Positions 25,410 to 32,028 of a DNA stretch of 32,028 bases are shown here, piece by piece (positions within the stretch are counted from its first letter, which is position 1; every line of letters begins with the position of its first letter). Made by a program: the position numbers and the translations under genes. This stretch comes from an alpha proteobacterium SCGC AAA536-G10. GTDB lineage: Bacteria; Pseudomonadota; Alphaproteobacteria; Puniceispirillales; Marisalimonadaceae. The stretch is taken from the NCBI GenBank assembly GCA_905182395.1, contig CAJJBL010000053.1, forward strand, positions 1 to 32,028, given 5' to 3'. The notes beneath the pieces were generated by a model. The model worked only from the letters and a program-made list of their open reading frames with translations. It was not told the origin of the DNA and ran no database searches.

Positions 25410-26156
25410 ATGAATGAACATGAAACTAAAGTTGCAATTGTTACAGGTGCTGCAAAAAATATAGGAAGAGCAACCTGTGAAGGCTTATCTAGATTAGGCT
25501 TTAATATTTTAGTTCATGCTAATACTGATAAAGAAGGAGCGGCTGAAACTGTCAATTTAGTAAAAGCCAATGGACTGTTAGCAAATCAAGTGATTGGAGA
25601 TTTAACCAAGCCAGAAACATCTCAAGAATTAGTTTTTGAAGCAACTAAACTTGGAAAAGTATCTGCTTTAATAAACAACGCGTCTCAGAGAGAATTTAAT
25701 AAATTTGATGATATGACTTTTGATGATTGGCGTTTTGTAATGTCAATAAATTTAGATTCTTTATTTCATACTTGTAAAGCTGTTATTCCTGCTATGAAAG
25801 AAAATAAATGGGGAAGAATAATCAATTTAGGTGGTCTATCTGCGCATATAAGCGCCATTGGTAGGGCTCATGTAATAACATCTAAATCAGGAGTGATTGG
25901 GTTTACTCGAGCATTAGCCATGGAATATGCAGAGACAGGAATTACTATAAACTGTGTGGTTCCAGGATTAATAGATACGGTTAGAGGAACTTCAGCAGGT
26001 AGCAGTTTAGTTCATCCTTCTCACTCAAATCCTCCAGTAGGAAGAAAAGGTTTTCCTGTCGAGGTGGCAACTATGATAACTAATTTATGTGCCCCAAACT
26101 CAGACTTTATCACTGGTCAAACTATTCATGTTAATGGTGGCAGTTTTTTCTCGTAA
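25410..26156 (+). CDS. SDR-family protein lacking the catalytic tyrosine
   Basis: 248 residues, Rossmann fold with TGAAKNIG (12-19) and INNAS (88-92). The catalytic stretch reads RAHVITSKSGVIGFTRALAMEYA: K159 is kept, but the Tyr position is V155 and the Ser position is G142. Residues before the C-terminus (DFITGQTIHVNGG) are normal. Homologous to 3-oxoacyl-ACP-reductase-like SDRs; some relatives also carry His-Val at this place, so it may be a real subgroup. Followed by a DMT permease after 15 bases. Whether it still reduces a carbonyl is open. Confidence 0.84.
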   Translation: MNEHETKVAIVTGAAKNIGRATCEGLSRLGFNILVHANTDKEGAAETVNLVKANGLLANQVIGDLTKPETSQELVFEATKLGKVSALINNASQREFNKFDDMTFDDWRFVMSINLDSLFHTCKAVIPAMKENKWGRIINLGGLSAHISAIGRAHVITSKSGVIGFTRALAMEYAETGITINCVVPGLIDTVRGTSAGSSLVHPSHSNPPVGRKGFPVEVATMITNLCAPNSDFITGQTIHVNGGSFFS

Positions 26157-26171
26157 AGAAATACAAACTTG

Positions 26172-27053
26172 ATGACAAACAAATCTATTGATATTTGGGC
26201 GGCATCATTTTTAATTATTTTTTCAGCTGTACTTGGTTTAAATCAAGTTCTCGTTAAATTAGTGAATGCTGGAATGCATCCTTTCTTTCAAGTAGCTTTA
26301 AGGTCAGCATTAGCTGTTTTCCCAATTTTAATCTTTTGTTATTTTTCAAAGAAAAAAATAATAATTTCAGATGGCAGTTTATTTCCAGGTATAATTGCAG
26401 GTGTTTTATTTGCTTTAGAATTTATACTATTATTTACTGCTTTAGATTATTCAACAGTAACAAGAGTTTCACTTATTTTTTATACTATGCCTGTATGGCT
26501 AACATTAGGTGCTCACTTTTTAATTGATGAAGACAAACTATCAAAAAATAAAATAATTGGATTATTTTTAGCTTTTTTTGGATTAATACTAGCTATTTAC
26601 AGACCTAATGAAATATATCAAAGCAAACAATTTCTAGGTGACTTATTCTCTCTATTAGCTAGTTTTTGTTGGGCTATAATAGCAATTATGCTCAAAATTA
26701 CACGTTTAAAAAAATCTATCCCTGAAACACAATTATTATATCAATTAATAGTATCTGGAGTAATTTTATTACCCGTATCTTTCTTGTTTGATGACTTTAT
26801 AAGAGAAATAAATATAAACTTAATATTTATATTTATATTTCAGGTTATTTTTGTTATGTGCATTGGCTTTATTGGCTGGCTATGGGTTATGTCTAAGCAC
26901 TCTGCTAGTAGCACGAGTTCTTTTTCATTCTTAACGCCCATATTTGGAGTTTTCTTTGGATGGCTAATAATGGATGATAATATAAACTCACAAATATATT
27001 TATCTTTATTTCTCACATGCTTAGGTATTTATATTATCAATAAAAAACAATAA
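26172..27053 (+). CDS. DMT-superfamily permease (EamA type)
   Basis: About 293 residues with ten hydrophobic segments in two EamA repeats; DYSTVTRVSLIFYTMPVWLTLGA in the first and SASSTSSFSFLTPIFGVFFGWL in the second are typical. Start taken at the ATG at 26172, with a TTG one codon earlier as alternative; no strong ribosome site. Co-directional with the SDR 15 bases upstream, so it probably moves a substrate or product of that cluster. Its stop and that of the convergent helicase gene both lie in a 14-bp A/T palindrome. Confidence 0.85.
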   Translation: MTNKSIDIWAASFLIIFSAVLGLNQVLVKLVNAGMHPFFQVALRSALAVFPILIFCYFSKKKIIISDGSLFPGIIAGVLFALEFILLFTALDYSTVTRVSLIFYTMPVWLTLGAHFLIDEDKLSKNKIIGLFLAFFGLILAIYRPNEIYQSKQFLGDLFSLLASFCWAIIAIMLKITRLKKSIPETQLLYQLIVSGVILLPVSFLFDDFIREININLIFIFIFQVIFVMCIGFIGWLWVMSKHSASSTSSFSFLTPIFGVFFGWLIMDDNINSQIYLSLFLTCLGIYIINKKQ

Positions 27054-27061
27054 TAATATTA

Positions 27062-29254
27062 TTAGTCTTTAGCTGGGGTCTTCTTTATAGCTTTTGGTTT
27101 TGAAGATGATTTTTTACTAAATGTTTTCATGCCTTTATTTTTTTCACCTGTTTTGAAGGTATCACTTTTAGGCTTTCTATCTCTAGATGGCTTTTTATCT
27201 CTATTAGCATTGAATTCTTTTAATTTTTTTTCTTCATTAAAGTTATTTTCAAAATGTGGTAATTTATCATTTCCAGATTTACTATTAGTTTTATTACTGT
27301 TTCTTTTATCTTTGAAATCAGTTCTATTATTATTTCTATCTAAACTCTGATAATTATCTTTCTGTTTTCCTCGACGACTTGAAGGCTTTCCGGCATCTTT
27401 GTTTTCAACATTACTAATATCTTTTTCAATATAATTATCAGCAAAAGGAGAAAACTTTGGCTTTGTTCTCTTTTTATCAGAATTTTGCCATCTATCAGAT
27501 TTACCTTTTCCTTTAAAATCATCTTTTTTAAAATCTCTTGATCGACCTTCACCAGATCTATTGTAATCAGGTTTTCCTCTACCAGGCCTATCCCCATCTG
27601 ATCTTCCTCTGCCTGATCTTCCTCTGTCTGGCCTTCCTCTGTCTGAAGAATTAGCTCCTTCAGGTGGCTTATCTAACAATCTAACCATAATATGACGTTC
27701 AATTGGTTTGCTTAGTGATGCAAGTTCTTTAAGAGTTGTAGCTGCCTCTTCTGAAATTTCAACGTTTGTAATTTTTGGAAGAATTTTAATAGAACCAATA
27801 TCTCTGTTTGACAAATTACCTGCCTTACATAACATCGCAACTAACCATCTAGGCTCTGCAGTATCATCTCTTCCGACAGACAACTCAAACCAAAGACTTT
27901 TTTGAAAACCATTTCCTCTAGAACGTCCTTCATCTCTTTCTGATGGGTTCCTTATCTCTTCAGGGGCAGACAAATTACTTCCAAGAAGTCTATAATAAGC
28001 TGCGGCTAACTGTTCAATTGAATTATTTGAAATTAATAAATTAACTATTTCTTTTTCTTCTTCTTTTAAAGGCTCTTTTAAGACCGCATTATCAACTAGC
28101 CTTTTTTGATCTTGTTCAAGAATTTCTTCTCTAGAAGGAGTTGAAGCCCAAATTGGCTTTATGTTAGCTTGTGCAAACAATCTCTCCGCTAATCTTGAAC
28201 GACTTTGCGGAACTAGAACAGCACAAACCCCTTTTCTACCAGCTCTTCCAGTTCGACCACTTCTATGAAGCAAAGTGTCGGATGTTCTTGGAATATCAGC
28301 ATGAATAACTAAATCTAAATTTGGTAAGTCAAGACCTCTGGCAGCAACATCAGTAGCTACACAAACTCTTGCCTTAGAAGTTCTCATCGCCTGAAGTGCC
28401 ATATTTCTTTCATTTTGACTAAGCTCACCTGACAAAGCAACGGCTGAAATACCTCTGTTTGTTAAACGGCTTGTCATATGATTAACAGCTATTCTTGTAG
28501 CACAAAAAATAATTGCATTTGCAGCTTCATAATACCTAAGAGTATTAATAATAGCATTTTCCTGATCACTCATTACTATTTTAAACGCTCTATACTCGAT
28601 ATCAACGTGTTGTGAATTAGTTTCTCCAGCTGTAATACGAATTGCATCCTTTTGATAACGTTTAGCTAGATTAGCAATTCCTCTTGGAACTGTTGCAGAA
28701 AACATTAATGTTTGACGTTCTTCAGGTGTAGCATCTAAAATGGCTTCTAAATCTTCTCTGAAACCCATATCTAACATTTCATCTGCTTCATCTAAAACAA
28801 CTGTTTTAATATTTGAAACATTAAAATAACTTCGTTCTATATGATCTTTTAATCGACCTGGCGTTCCAACAACAATATTAGGTCTACTCTCTAAATTTCT
28901 TCTTTCAGTTCTTATATCCATTCCACCAACGCATGAAACTATTTTTGCATCCGATGATGCTAATAACCAACTCAATTCATTTTTAACTTGTAAAGCTAGT
29001 TCTCTTGTCGGAACAATAATTAATGCCTCAGGAGACTTTGGAGTTTTAAATAATTGATTATCAGTTGTTAAATTCTCAACTATGGCCATACCAAAAGCTA
29101 TAGTTTTTCCAGAACCAGTTTGGGCAGATACAAGTAAATCCGAGCCAGAATATTCTTTTTTTGATACTTCTTCTTGAACAGGGGTTAATTTTTCATAACC
29201 CTTTTGCGTCATCGCATTGATAATAGCACTAGGGATTCCAGATGTTTCTAACAT
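27062..29254 (-). CDS. deaD: DEAD-box ATP-dependent RNA helicase with DbpA-type RNA-binding domain and long basic tail
   Basis: 730 residues. Helicase core: Q-motif region GYEKLTPVQ, AQTGSGKT (44-51), PTREL (82-86), TPGR (131-134), DEAD (155-158), SAT (186-188), then ARGLDLP and HRSGRTGRAGRKG in the second RecA domain. Residues ~455-535 (WFELSVGRDDTAEPRWLVAM...NRDIGSIKILP) match the DbpA/CsdA RNA-binding domain. The last ~190 residues are low-complexity, rich in Lys, Arg, Asp and Gly, with RGR repeats. Role: RNA unwinding in ribosome assembly, cold response or decay. Single gene, divergent from the flavoprotein. Confidence 0.93.
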   Translation of the reverse strand: MLETSGIPSAIINAMTQKGYEKLTPVQEEVSKKEYSGSDLLVSAQTGSGKTIAFGMAIVENLTTDNQLFKTPKSPEALIIVPTRELALQVKNELSWLLASSDAKIVSCVGGMDIRTERRNLESRPNIVVGTPGRLKDHIERSYFNVSNIKTVVLDEADEMLDMGFREDLEAILDATPEERQTLMFSATVPRGIANLAKRYQKDAIRITAGETNSQHVDIEYRAFKIVMSDQENAIINTLRYYEAANAIIFCATRIAVNHMTSRLTNRGISAVALSGELSQNERNMALQAMRTSKARVCVATDVAARGLDLPNLDLVIHADIPRTSDTLLHRSGRTGRAGRKGVCAVLVPQSRSRLAERLFAQANIKPIWASTPSREEILEQDQKRLVDNAVLKEPLKEEEKEIVNLLISNNSIEQLAAAYYRLLGSNLSAPEEIRNPSERDEGRSRGNGFQKSLWFELSVGRDDTAEPRWLVAMLCKAGNLSNRDIGSIKILPKITNVEISEEAATTLKELASLSKPIERHIMVRLLDKPPEGANSSDRGRPDRGRSGRGRSDGDRPGRGKPDYNRSGEGRSRDFKKDDFKGKGKSDRWQNSDKKRTKPKFSPFADNYIEKDISNVENKDAGKPSSRRGKQKDNYQSLDRNNNRTDFKDKRNSNKTNSKSGNDKLPHFENNFNEEKKLKEFNANRDKKPSRDRKPKSDTFKTGEKNKGMKTFSKKSSSKPKAIKKTPAKD
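27597..27641 (-). repeat. Three 15-nt tandem units coding DRGR-type pentapeptides in the helicase tail
   Basis: Three near-identical 15-base units (plus-strand form TCTGATCTTCCTCTG and variants) give the protein tail a run of pentapeptides such as DRGRP and GRGRS. Looks like in-frame slippage or duplication in a disordered RNA-binding tail. Confidence 0.75.
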
Positions 29255-29441
29255 AATCAGCTTTCAGAGTTTAAAAAGAAGTAATTTCAAGAAATAATTT
29301 ATACATATTTCATATTTTAATATAATTAATTACTAGATTGATCTTTTAGTCTTCAAAATCAATAAAGTAAAGAAAAGCTTTTGATGTTATAAAGTATTTT
29401 CTATAAACTCCTCTTTTTAATTTTAATTATGATTACCTTTT

Positions 29442-30623
29442 ATGAACAAAAAATACGATGTTATAATTATTGGAGCAGGCGCAGCAGGATTAATGTCAGC
29501 TATAGAAGCGGGGAAAAGAGGAAAAATAGTTTTCTTAATTGATCATTCAACAAAAATAGCCGAAAAAATAAGAATCTCAGGTGGTGGAAGATGTAATTTT
29601 ACAAATTTATATTCTAACCCAAGTAATTTTTTATCTAATAACAAACATTTCTGCAAATCAGCTTTTGCAAAATATACTCAAAATGATTTTATAGATTTAA
29701 TAGAAAAACATAATATTGAGTTTTTTGAAAAAAAATTAGGACAATTATTTTGCAACACTTCTGCTAAAGAAATCATTGATATGCTGGTTAAAGAATGTAT
29801 TGAAAATAATGTAAATATTGATTTAGAAACCAAAGTAATAAGTTTATCTAAAACTGAAAACGAATATATAATAAAAACAAACAAAGGAACTTACACATCT
29901 AAATCTATGGTTATTGCTACAGGAGGCTTGTCTATTCCAAAAATTGGAGCAAGTGATTTTGGCTACAGAATTGCCAAACAATTTGATTTAAAGGTTACTG
30001 ACTTATTCCCTGCATTAGTACCTCTAACATTTGAAGAAAAAGAATTAGAATTTTGCAAATCCCTAGCGGGAGTATCATTAAATGCTTCTGTTAAAGTTGA
30101 TAAAACTATTTTTAATGAAGGTTTAATTTTTACTCATAGAGGAATAAGTGGTCCTTCAATTTTACAGATTTCATCTTATTGGAAATCTGGACAACCGATT
30201 AGCATCAATTTATTACCTGGGCATAATATGGATATAATATTAAAACAAAGACGCAATGAAACTCCTAAACAAACTTTATCTAATGTTTTAGCAGATTATC
30301 TTCCAAATAAATTAGCATTAGCTATATGCAATAAATTTTTAATTAATCAAAAAATTGCGGATGCTTCTAATGAAATATTAAAAAAATTATCAGACTTTGT
30401 TAACAACTGGATTGTCTACCCAAAGGGCACTGAAGGTTATAAAACAGCGGAGGTTACACTTGGAGGGATTGACACCAAAGAAATTTCATCCTCTACAATG
30501 GAATGTATAAAACATCCTGGGTTGTTTTTTATTGGTGAAGTTTTAGACGTAACAGGACATTTGGGTGGACATAATTTTCAATGGGCTTGGTCATCAGGTT
30601 TTGTGGCAGGACAAAATGTCTAA
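29442..30623 (+). CDS. YhiN/HI0933-family FAD-dependent oxidoreductase
   Basis: 393 residues. N-terminal dinucleotide motif VIIIGAGAAGLMSAIEAGKRG, then ISGGGRCNFTNLYS, IATGGLSIPKIGASDFGYRIA, TEGYKTAEVTLGGI and the C-terminal GEVLDVTGHLGGHNFQWAWSSG, all hallmarks of this flavoprotein family (relatives include BaiN). Physiological role not settled. Single gene, ending one base before the LysR stop on the opposite strand. The helicase promoter region (29255-29441) lies upstream. Confidence 0.9.
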   Translation: MNKKYDVIIIGAGAAGLMSAIEAGKRGKIVFLIDHSTKIAEKIRISGGGRCNFTNLYSNPSNFLSNNKHFCKSAFAKYTQNDFIDLIEKHNIEFFEKKLGQLFCNTSAKEIIDMLVKECIENNVNIDLETKVISLSKTENEYIIKTNKGTYTSKSMVIATGGLSIPKIGASDFGYRIAKQFDLKVTDLFPALVPLTFEEKELEFCKSLAGVSLNASVKVDKTIFNEGLIFTHRGISGPSILQISSYWKSGQPISINLLPGHNMDIILKQRRNETPKQTLSNVLADYLPNKLALAICNKFLINQKIADASNEILKKLSDFVNNWIVYPKGTEGYKTAEVTLGGIDTKEISSSTMECIKHPGLFFIGEVLDVTGHLGGHNFQWAWSSGFVAGQNV

Positions 30624-30624
30624 G

Positions 30625-31569
30625 TTAAATTGCTGTTCTTTTAGCGGCTTCAGAATTGTGGTCACCTGCTTCATCCCAATAAGGAACTGGCCCATAAATT
30701 TCTATTAAAAAGTCAAGAAACGCCCTTACCTTTGGTGACAAATGCTTGCCACTTGGATATACGGCATAAATAGGGTAATCTTCTTGAACATATTCATCTA
30801 GTATTGAAACCAATGTCCCTGCAGCAATATGCCTTCCAACAACAAATCTAGATAACATAGCTAAACCACCACCATTAATTGCAGATCTAAGAATAGCATC
30901 TCCATGGTTTAATTGTAACATTCCTTTTGCATGTATTAACCTTATCTTTCCATCCACAAGAAAATGCCAATCATTATAAGGACTTCCATTTCTAAATGAA
31001 ATTATATCGTGCTTACCCAAATCATCTGGGTGATTAGGTTTACCCTTTCTTTTAATATATGATGGAGAAGCAAATAAAGTTCTAGGATTTGGAGCAAGTT
31101 TTCTAGCTATTAGAGATGAGTCTTTCATTAAAGCTATCCTAATTCCTAGGTCAATATTATTATCTATTAGATCTAATTCATTATCAGAAATAACCATTTC
31201 TATTTCAACTTCAGGATACCTTTCTCTAAAAAGAGGAAGATGTGGAGCAACATGTCTATAAGAAAAAGTACTAGGCGCTGTAATTCTTAAGTGTCCACGC
31301 GGAGCATTTGTGGCGCTTGAAACAGCTGCTTCAGCTTCATCAACATCTCCAATAATTCTCCTTGCCCTATCAAGATAAGCAAATCCTACTTCAGTTAATG
31401 AAACAGAACGAGTTGTTCTATTTAATAACCTAGCTCCTAAGCGATCTTCAAGAGCAGAAATACTTTTAGAAACAACAGAAGGCGATAAATCCATTTGCCT
31501 TCCTGCTTTTGCAAGAGAACCGTTATCAGCAATAGAAACGAAAACTCTCATCCCTGATAATAAATCCAT
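30625..31569 (-). CDS. LysR-family transcriptional regulator
   Basis: 314 residues. N-terminal winged helix: FVSIADNGSLAKAGRQMDLSPSVVSKSISALEDRLGARLLNRTTRSVSLTEVG, then a periplasmic-binding-like effector domain (~90-300) with PRGHLRITAPSTFSYRHVAPHLP. The sequence is close to the common DsdC/CrgA-like group of LysR proteins. TGAGGATA lies 7 bases before the ATG. No obvious target gene is divergent from it (a tRNA is), so its regulon cannot be guessed. Its GC looks a little higher than the neighbours, an impression by eye only. Confidence 0.92.
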   Translation of the reverse strand: MDLLSGMRVFVSIADNGSLAKAGRQMDLSPSVVSKSISALEDRLGARLLNRTTRSVSLTEVGFAYLDRARRIIGDVDEAEAAVSSATNAPRGHLRITAPSTFSYRHVAPHLPLFRERYPEVEIEMVISDNELDLIDNNIDLGIRIALMKDSSLIARKLAPNPRTLFASPSYIKRKGKPNHPDDLGKHDIISFRNGSPYNDWHFLVDGKIRLIHAKGMLQLNHGDAILRSAINGGGLAMLSRFVVGRHIAAGTLVSILDEYVQEDYPIYAVYPSGKHLSPKVRAFLDFLIEIYGPVPYWDEAGDHNSEAAKRTAI

Positions 31570-31639
31570 ATAGTTATCCTCAAATAAAAAACAATTCTTA
31601 TCATAACAAAAATTATTTTAGAAGTAACATTAAAAAAAC

Positions 31640-31668
31640 TTGAAATAATTACTCCATTTGAGTAATAG
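31640..31668 (+). promoter_or_regulatory. Probable sigma-70 promoter of tRNA-Ser
   Basis: TTGAAA (31640-31645), a 17-base spacer and TAATAG (31663-31668) on the plus strand, about 50 bases before the tRNA. The spacing is ideal and the site fits the tRNA's position. Confidence 0.5.
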
Positions 31669-31719
31669 AAGAGTACATACGGCGTGAAGTAGGCCATTCT
31701 AGACATAAAACGAAGCTGC

Positions 31720-31811
31720 GGAGGGGTGGCCGAGTGGCTGAAGGCGCCGGTTTGCTAAATCGTTAAAGGGAGAAATCCCTTTCGGGGGTTCGAATCCCCC
31801 TCCCTCCGCCA
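31720..31811 (+). tRNA. tRNA-Ser (anticodon GCT)
   Basis: Class II tRNA with CCA encoded at 31809-31811. Acceptor GGAGGGG (31720-31726) pairs with TCCCTCC (31801-31807), one G-T pair, discriminator G. Anticodon GCT at 31754-31756 in loop TTGCTAA reads AGC/AGT. Long variable arm AAAGGG/CCCTTT (31765-31770, 31777-31782). T arm GGGGG-TTCGAAT-CCCCC (31784-31800). A serine tRNA is a frequent integration site. Confidence 0.97.
31784..31811 (+). other. Candidate attachment site (3' end of tRNA-Ser)
   Basis: Tyrosine recombinases commonly cut in the T-arm/3' end of a tRNA, and an integrase-like gene starts about 150 bases downstream. The tRNA is intact, as expected after integration at a tRNA 3' end. 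The matching repeat would lie beyond the right edge and cannot be seen. Confidence 0.35.
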
Positions 31812-31857
31812 TAATTAATCACCTCATCATCAAATTGCACCTAAATATATGCCAAAA

Positions 31858-31887
31858 ATCCCATGATTTATATAGCATTTATGGGAT
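31858..31887. repeat. Short inverted repeat between tRNA-Ser and integrase-like gene
   Basis: ATCCCAT at 31858-31864 and ATGGGAT at 31881-31887, 16-base loop. May be a recombinase or excisionase site, a weak tRNA terminator, or chance. A second small pair TTGCA/TGCAA sits at 31908-31912 and 31919-31923. Confidence 0.35.
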
Positions 31888-31935
31888 AATATTTTATTAT
31901 TAATCCTTTGCAGGCCGTTGCAATACATGTTATTA

Positions 31936-31956
31936 TGTGGGGTATTTTGTGGGGTA
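31936..31956 (+). repeat. Two direct copies of TGTGGGGTA before the integrase-like gene
   Basis: Copies at 31936-31944 and 31948-31956, exactly 12 bases apart, G-rich in otherwise A/T DNA. Position just before the gene suggests arm-type integrase binding sites or an operator. Confidence 0.6.
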
Positions 31957-31959
31957 AAA

Positions 31960-32028
31960 ATGATTAAAAGACATCCCTATAACAAACTGACATCAATTGC
32001 TGTAAAAAAACTATCCAAACCTGGTAAA
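31960..32028 (+). CDS. N-terminus of a tyrosine recombinase (phage/island integrase), cut by window edge
   Basis: Only 23 codons are visible: MIKRHPYNKLTSIAVKKLSK, then PGK. The L-T-x-x-A-V-K-x-L-x-x-PGK pattern recalls the arm-binding N-terminus of island integrases (usually followed by YsDGxGLyL). The call rests mainly on context: immediately downstream of an intact tRNA-Ser, same strand. An in-frame ATG at 31927 would add 11 residues, but they are encoded by the TGTGGGGTA repeats, so 31960 is preferred. Confidence 0.6.
   Translation, partial: MIKRHPYNKLTSIAVKKLSKPGK

Noticed and set aside
27051-27064. 14-bp perfect palindrome holding both stop codons of convergent genes
   Set aside because: Made only of A and T (TAATAATATTATTA); two facing TAA stops give most of the symmetry, so no function is claimed.
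31858-31887. Inverted repeat after tRNA-Ser as a rho-independent terminator
   Set aside because: Seven-base stem, 16-base loop and no clean T-tract; kept only as a repeat.
31927-31959. Upstream ATG extending the integrase-like gene by 11 codons
   Set aside because: The extra residues are encoded by the TGTGGGGTA direct repeats and do not resemble an integrase N-terminus.

Overview
The window is a gene-dense, strongly AT-rich bacterial chromosome segment of about 32 kb. Gaps are short and several neighbours overlap or end within one or two bases of each other (for example the stops at 1672/1674 and 30623/30625). The gene families (Entner-Doudoroff type zwf-pgl, YciB, a class III cyclase fused to TolB-like and TPR regions, a TauD dioxygenase, enolase-superfamily and amidohydrolase enzymes, many short-chain dehydrogenases, DMT permeases) together with low GC suggest a streamlined marine alphaproteobacterium. 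That placement is inference from gene content; I cannot name the lineage.

Layout. 1-1672: C-terminal part of a fused 5-oxoprolinase, open at the left edge. 1674-3416: adenylate/guanylate cyclase with TolB-like and TPR regions. 3548-7849 (minus): apparent operon tauD-like, cupin, DsbA-type isomerase, glutaryl-CoA dehydrogenase, lrgA, lrgB. 7984-10104 (plus, divergent): amidohydrolase and luciferase-like monooxygenase. 10158-11873: envelope genes (DUF3833 lipoprotein, chalcone-isomerase-like exported protein, YciB). 11939-15150: enolase-superfamily enzyme, epoxide-hydrolase-like enzyme, DMT permease. 15162-17394 (minus): SLC13-type carrier with RCK_C domains and a HIT protein. 17489-19007: M20 carbamoylase/allantoate-type hydrolase and a very small DNA-binding-like protein. 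19029-21091 (minus): pgl and zwf. 21278-27053: a cluster that may act on C3 sulfonates (YihU-like sulfolactaldehyde reductase, split ComD/ComE-type decarboxylase, Gfo/Idh/MocA oxidoreductase, two SDR proteins with altered active sites, DMT permease). 27062-31569: DEAD-box RNA helicase with a long basic tail, YhiN-type flavoprotein, LysR regulator. 31720-32028: tRNA-Ser(GCT) followed at once by the start of a tyrosine-recombinase-like gene, which looks like the left end of an integrated element running off the right edge.

How it works together. Much of the window is scavenging and peripheral catabolism: several oxidative or hydrolytic enzymes sit next to permeases, with no core biosynthetic operon. 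The two most interesting places are the putative sulfonate cluster at 21.3-27.1 kb and the tRNA-Ser/integrase junction at the right end. No CRISPR array, insertion sequence, rRNA or prophage structural gene was seen. No gene-free stretch exceeds 300 bases.
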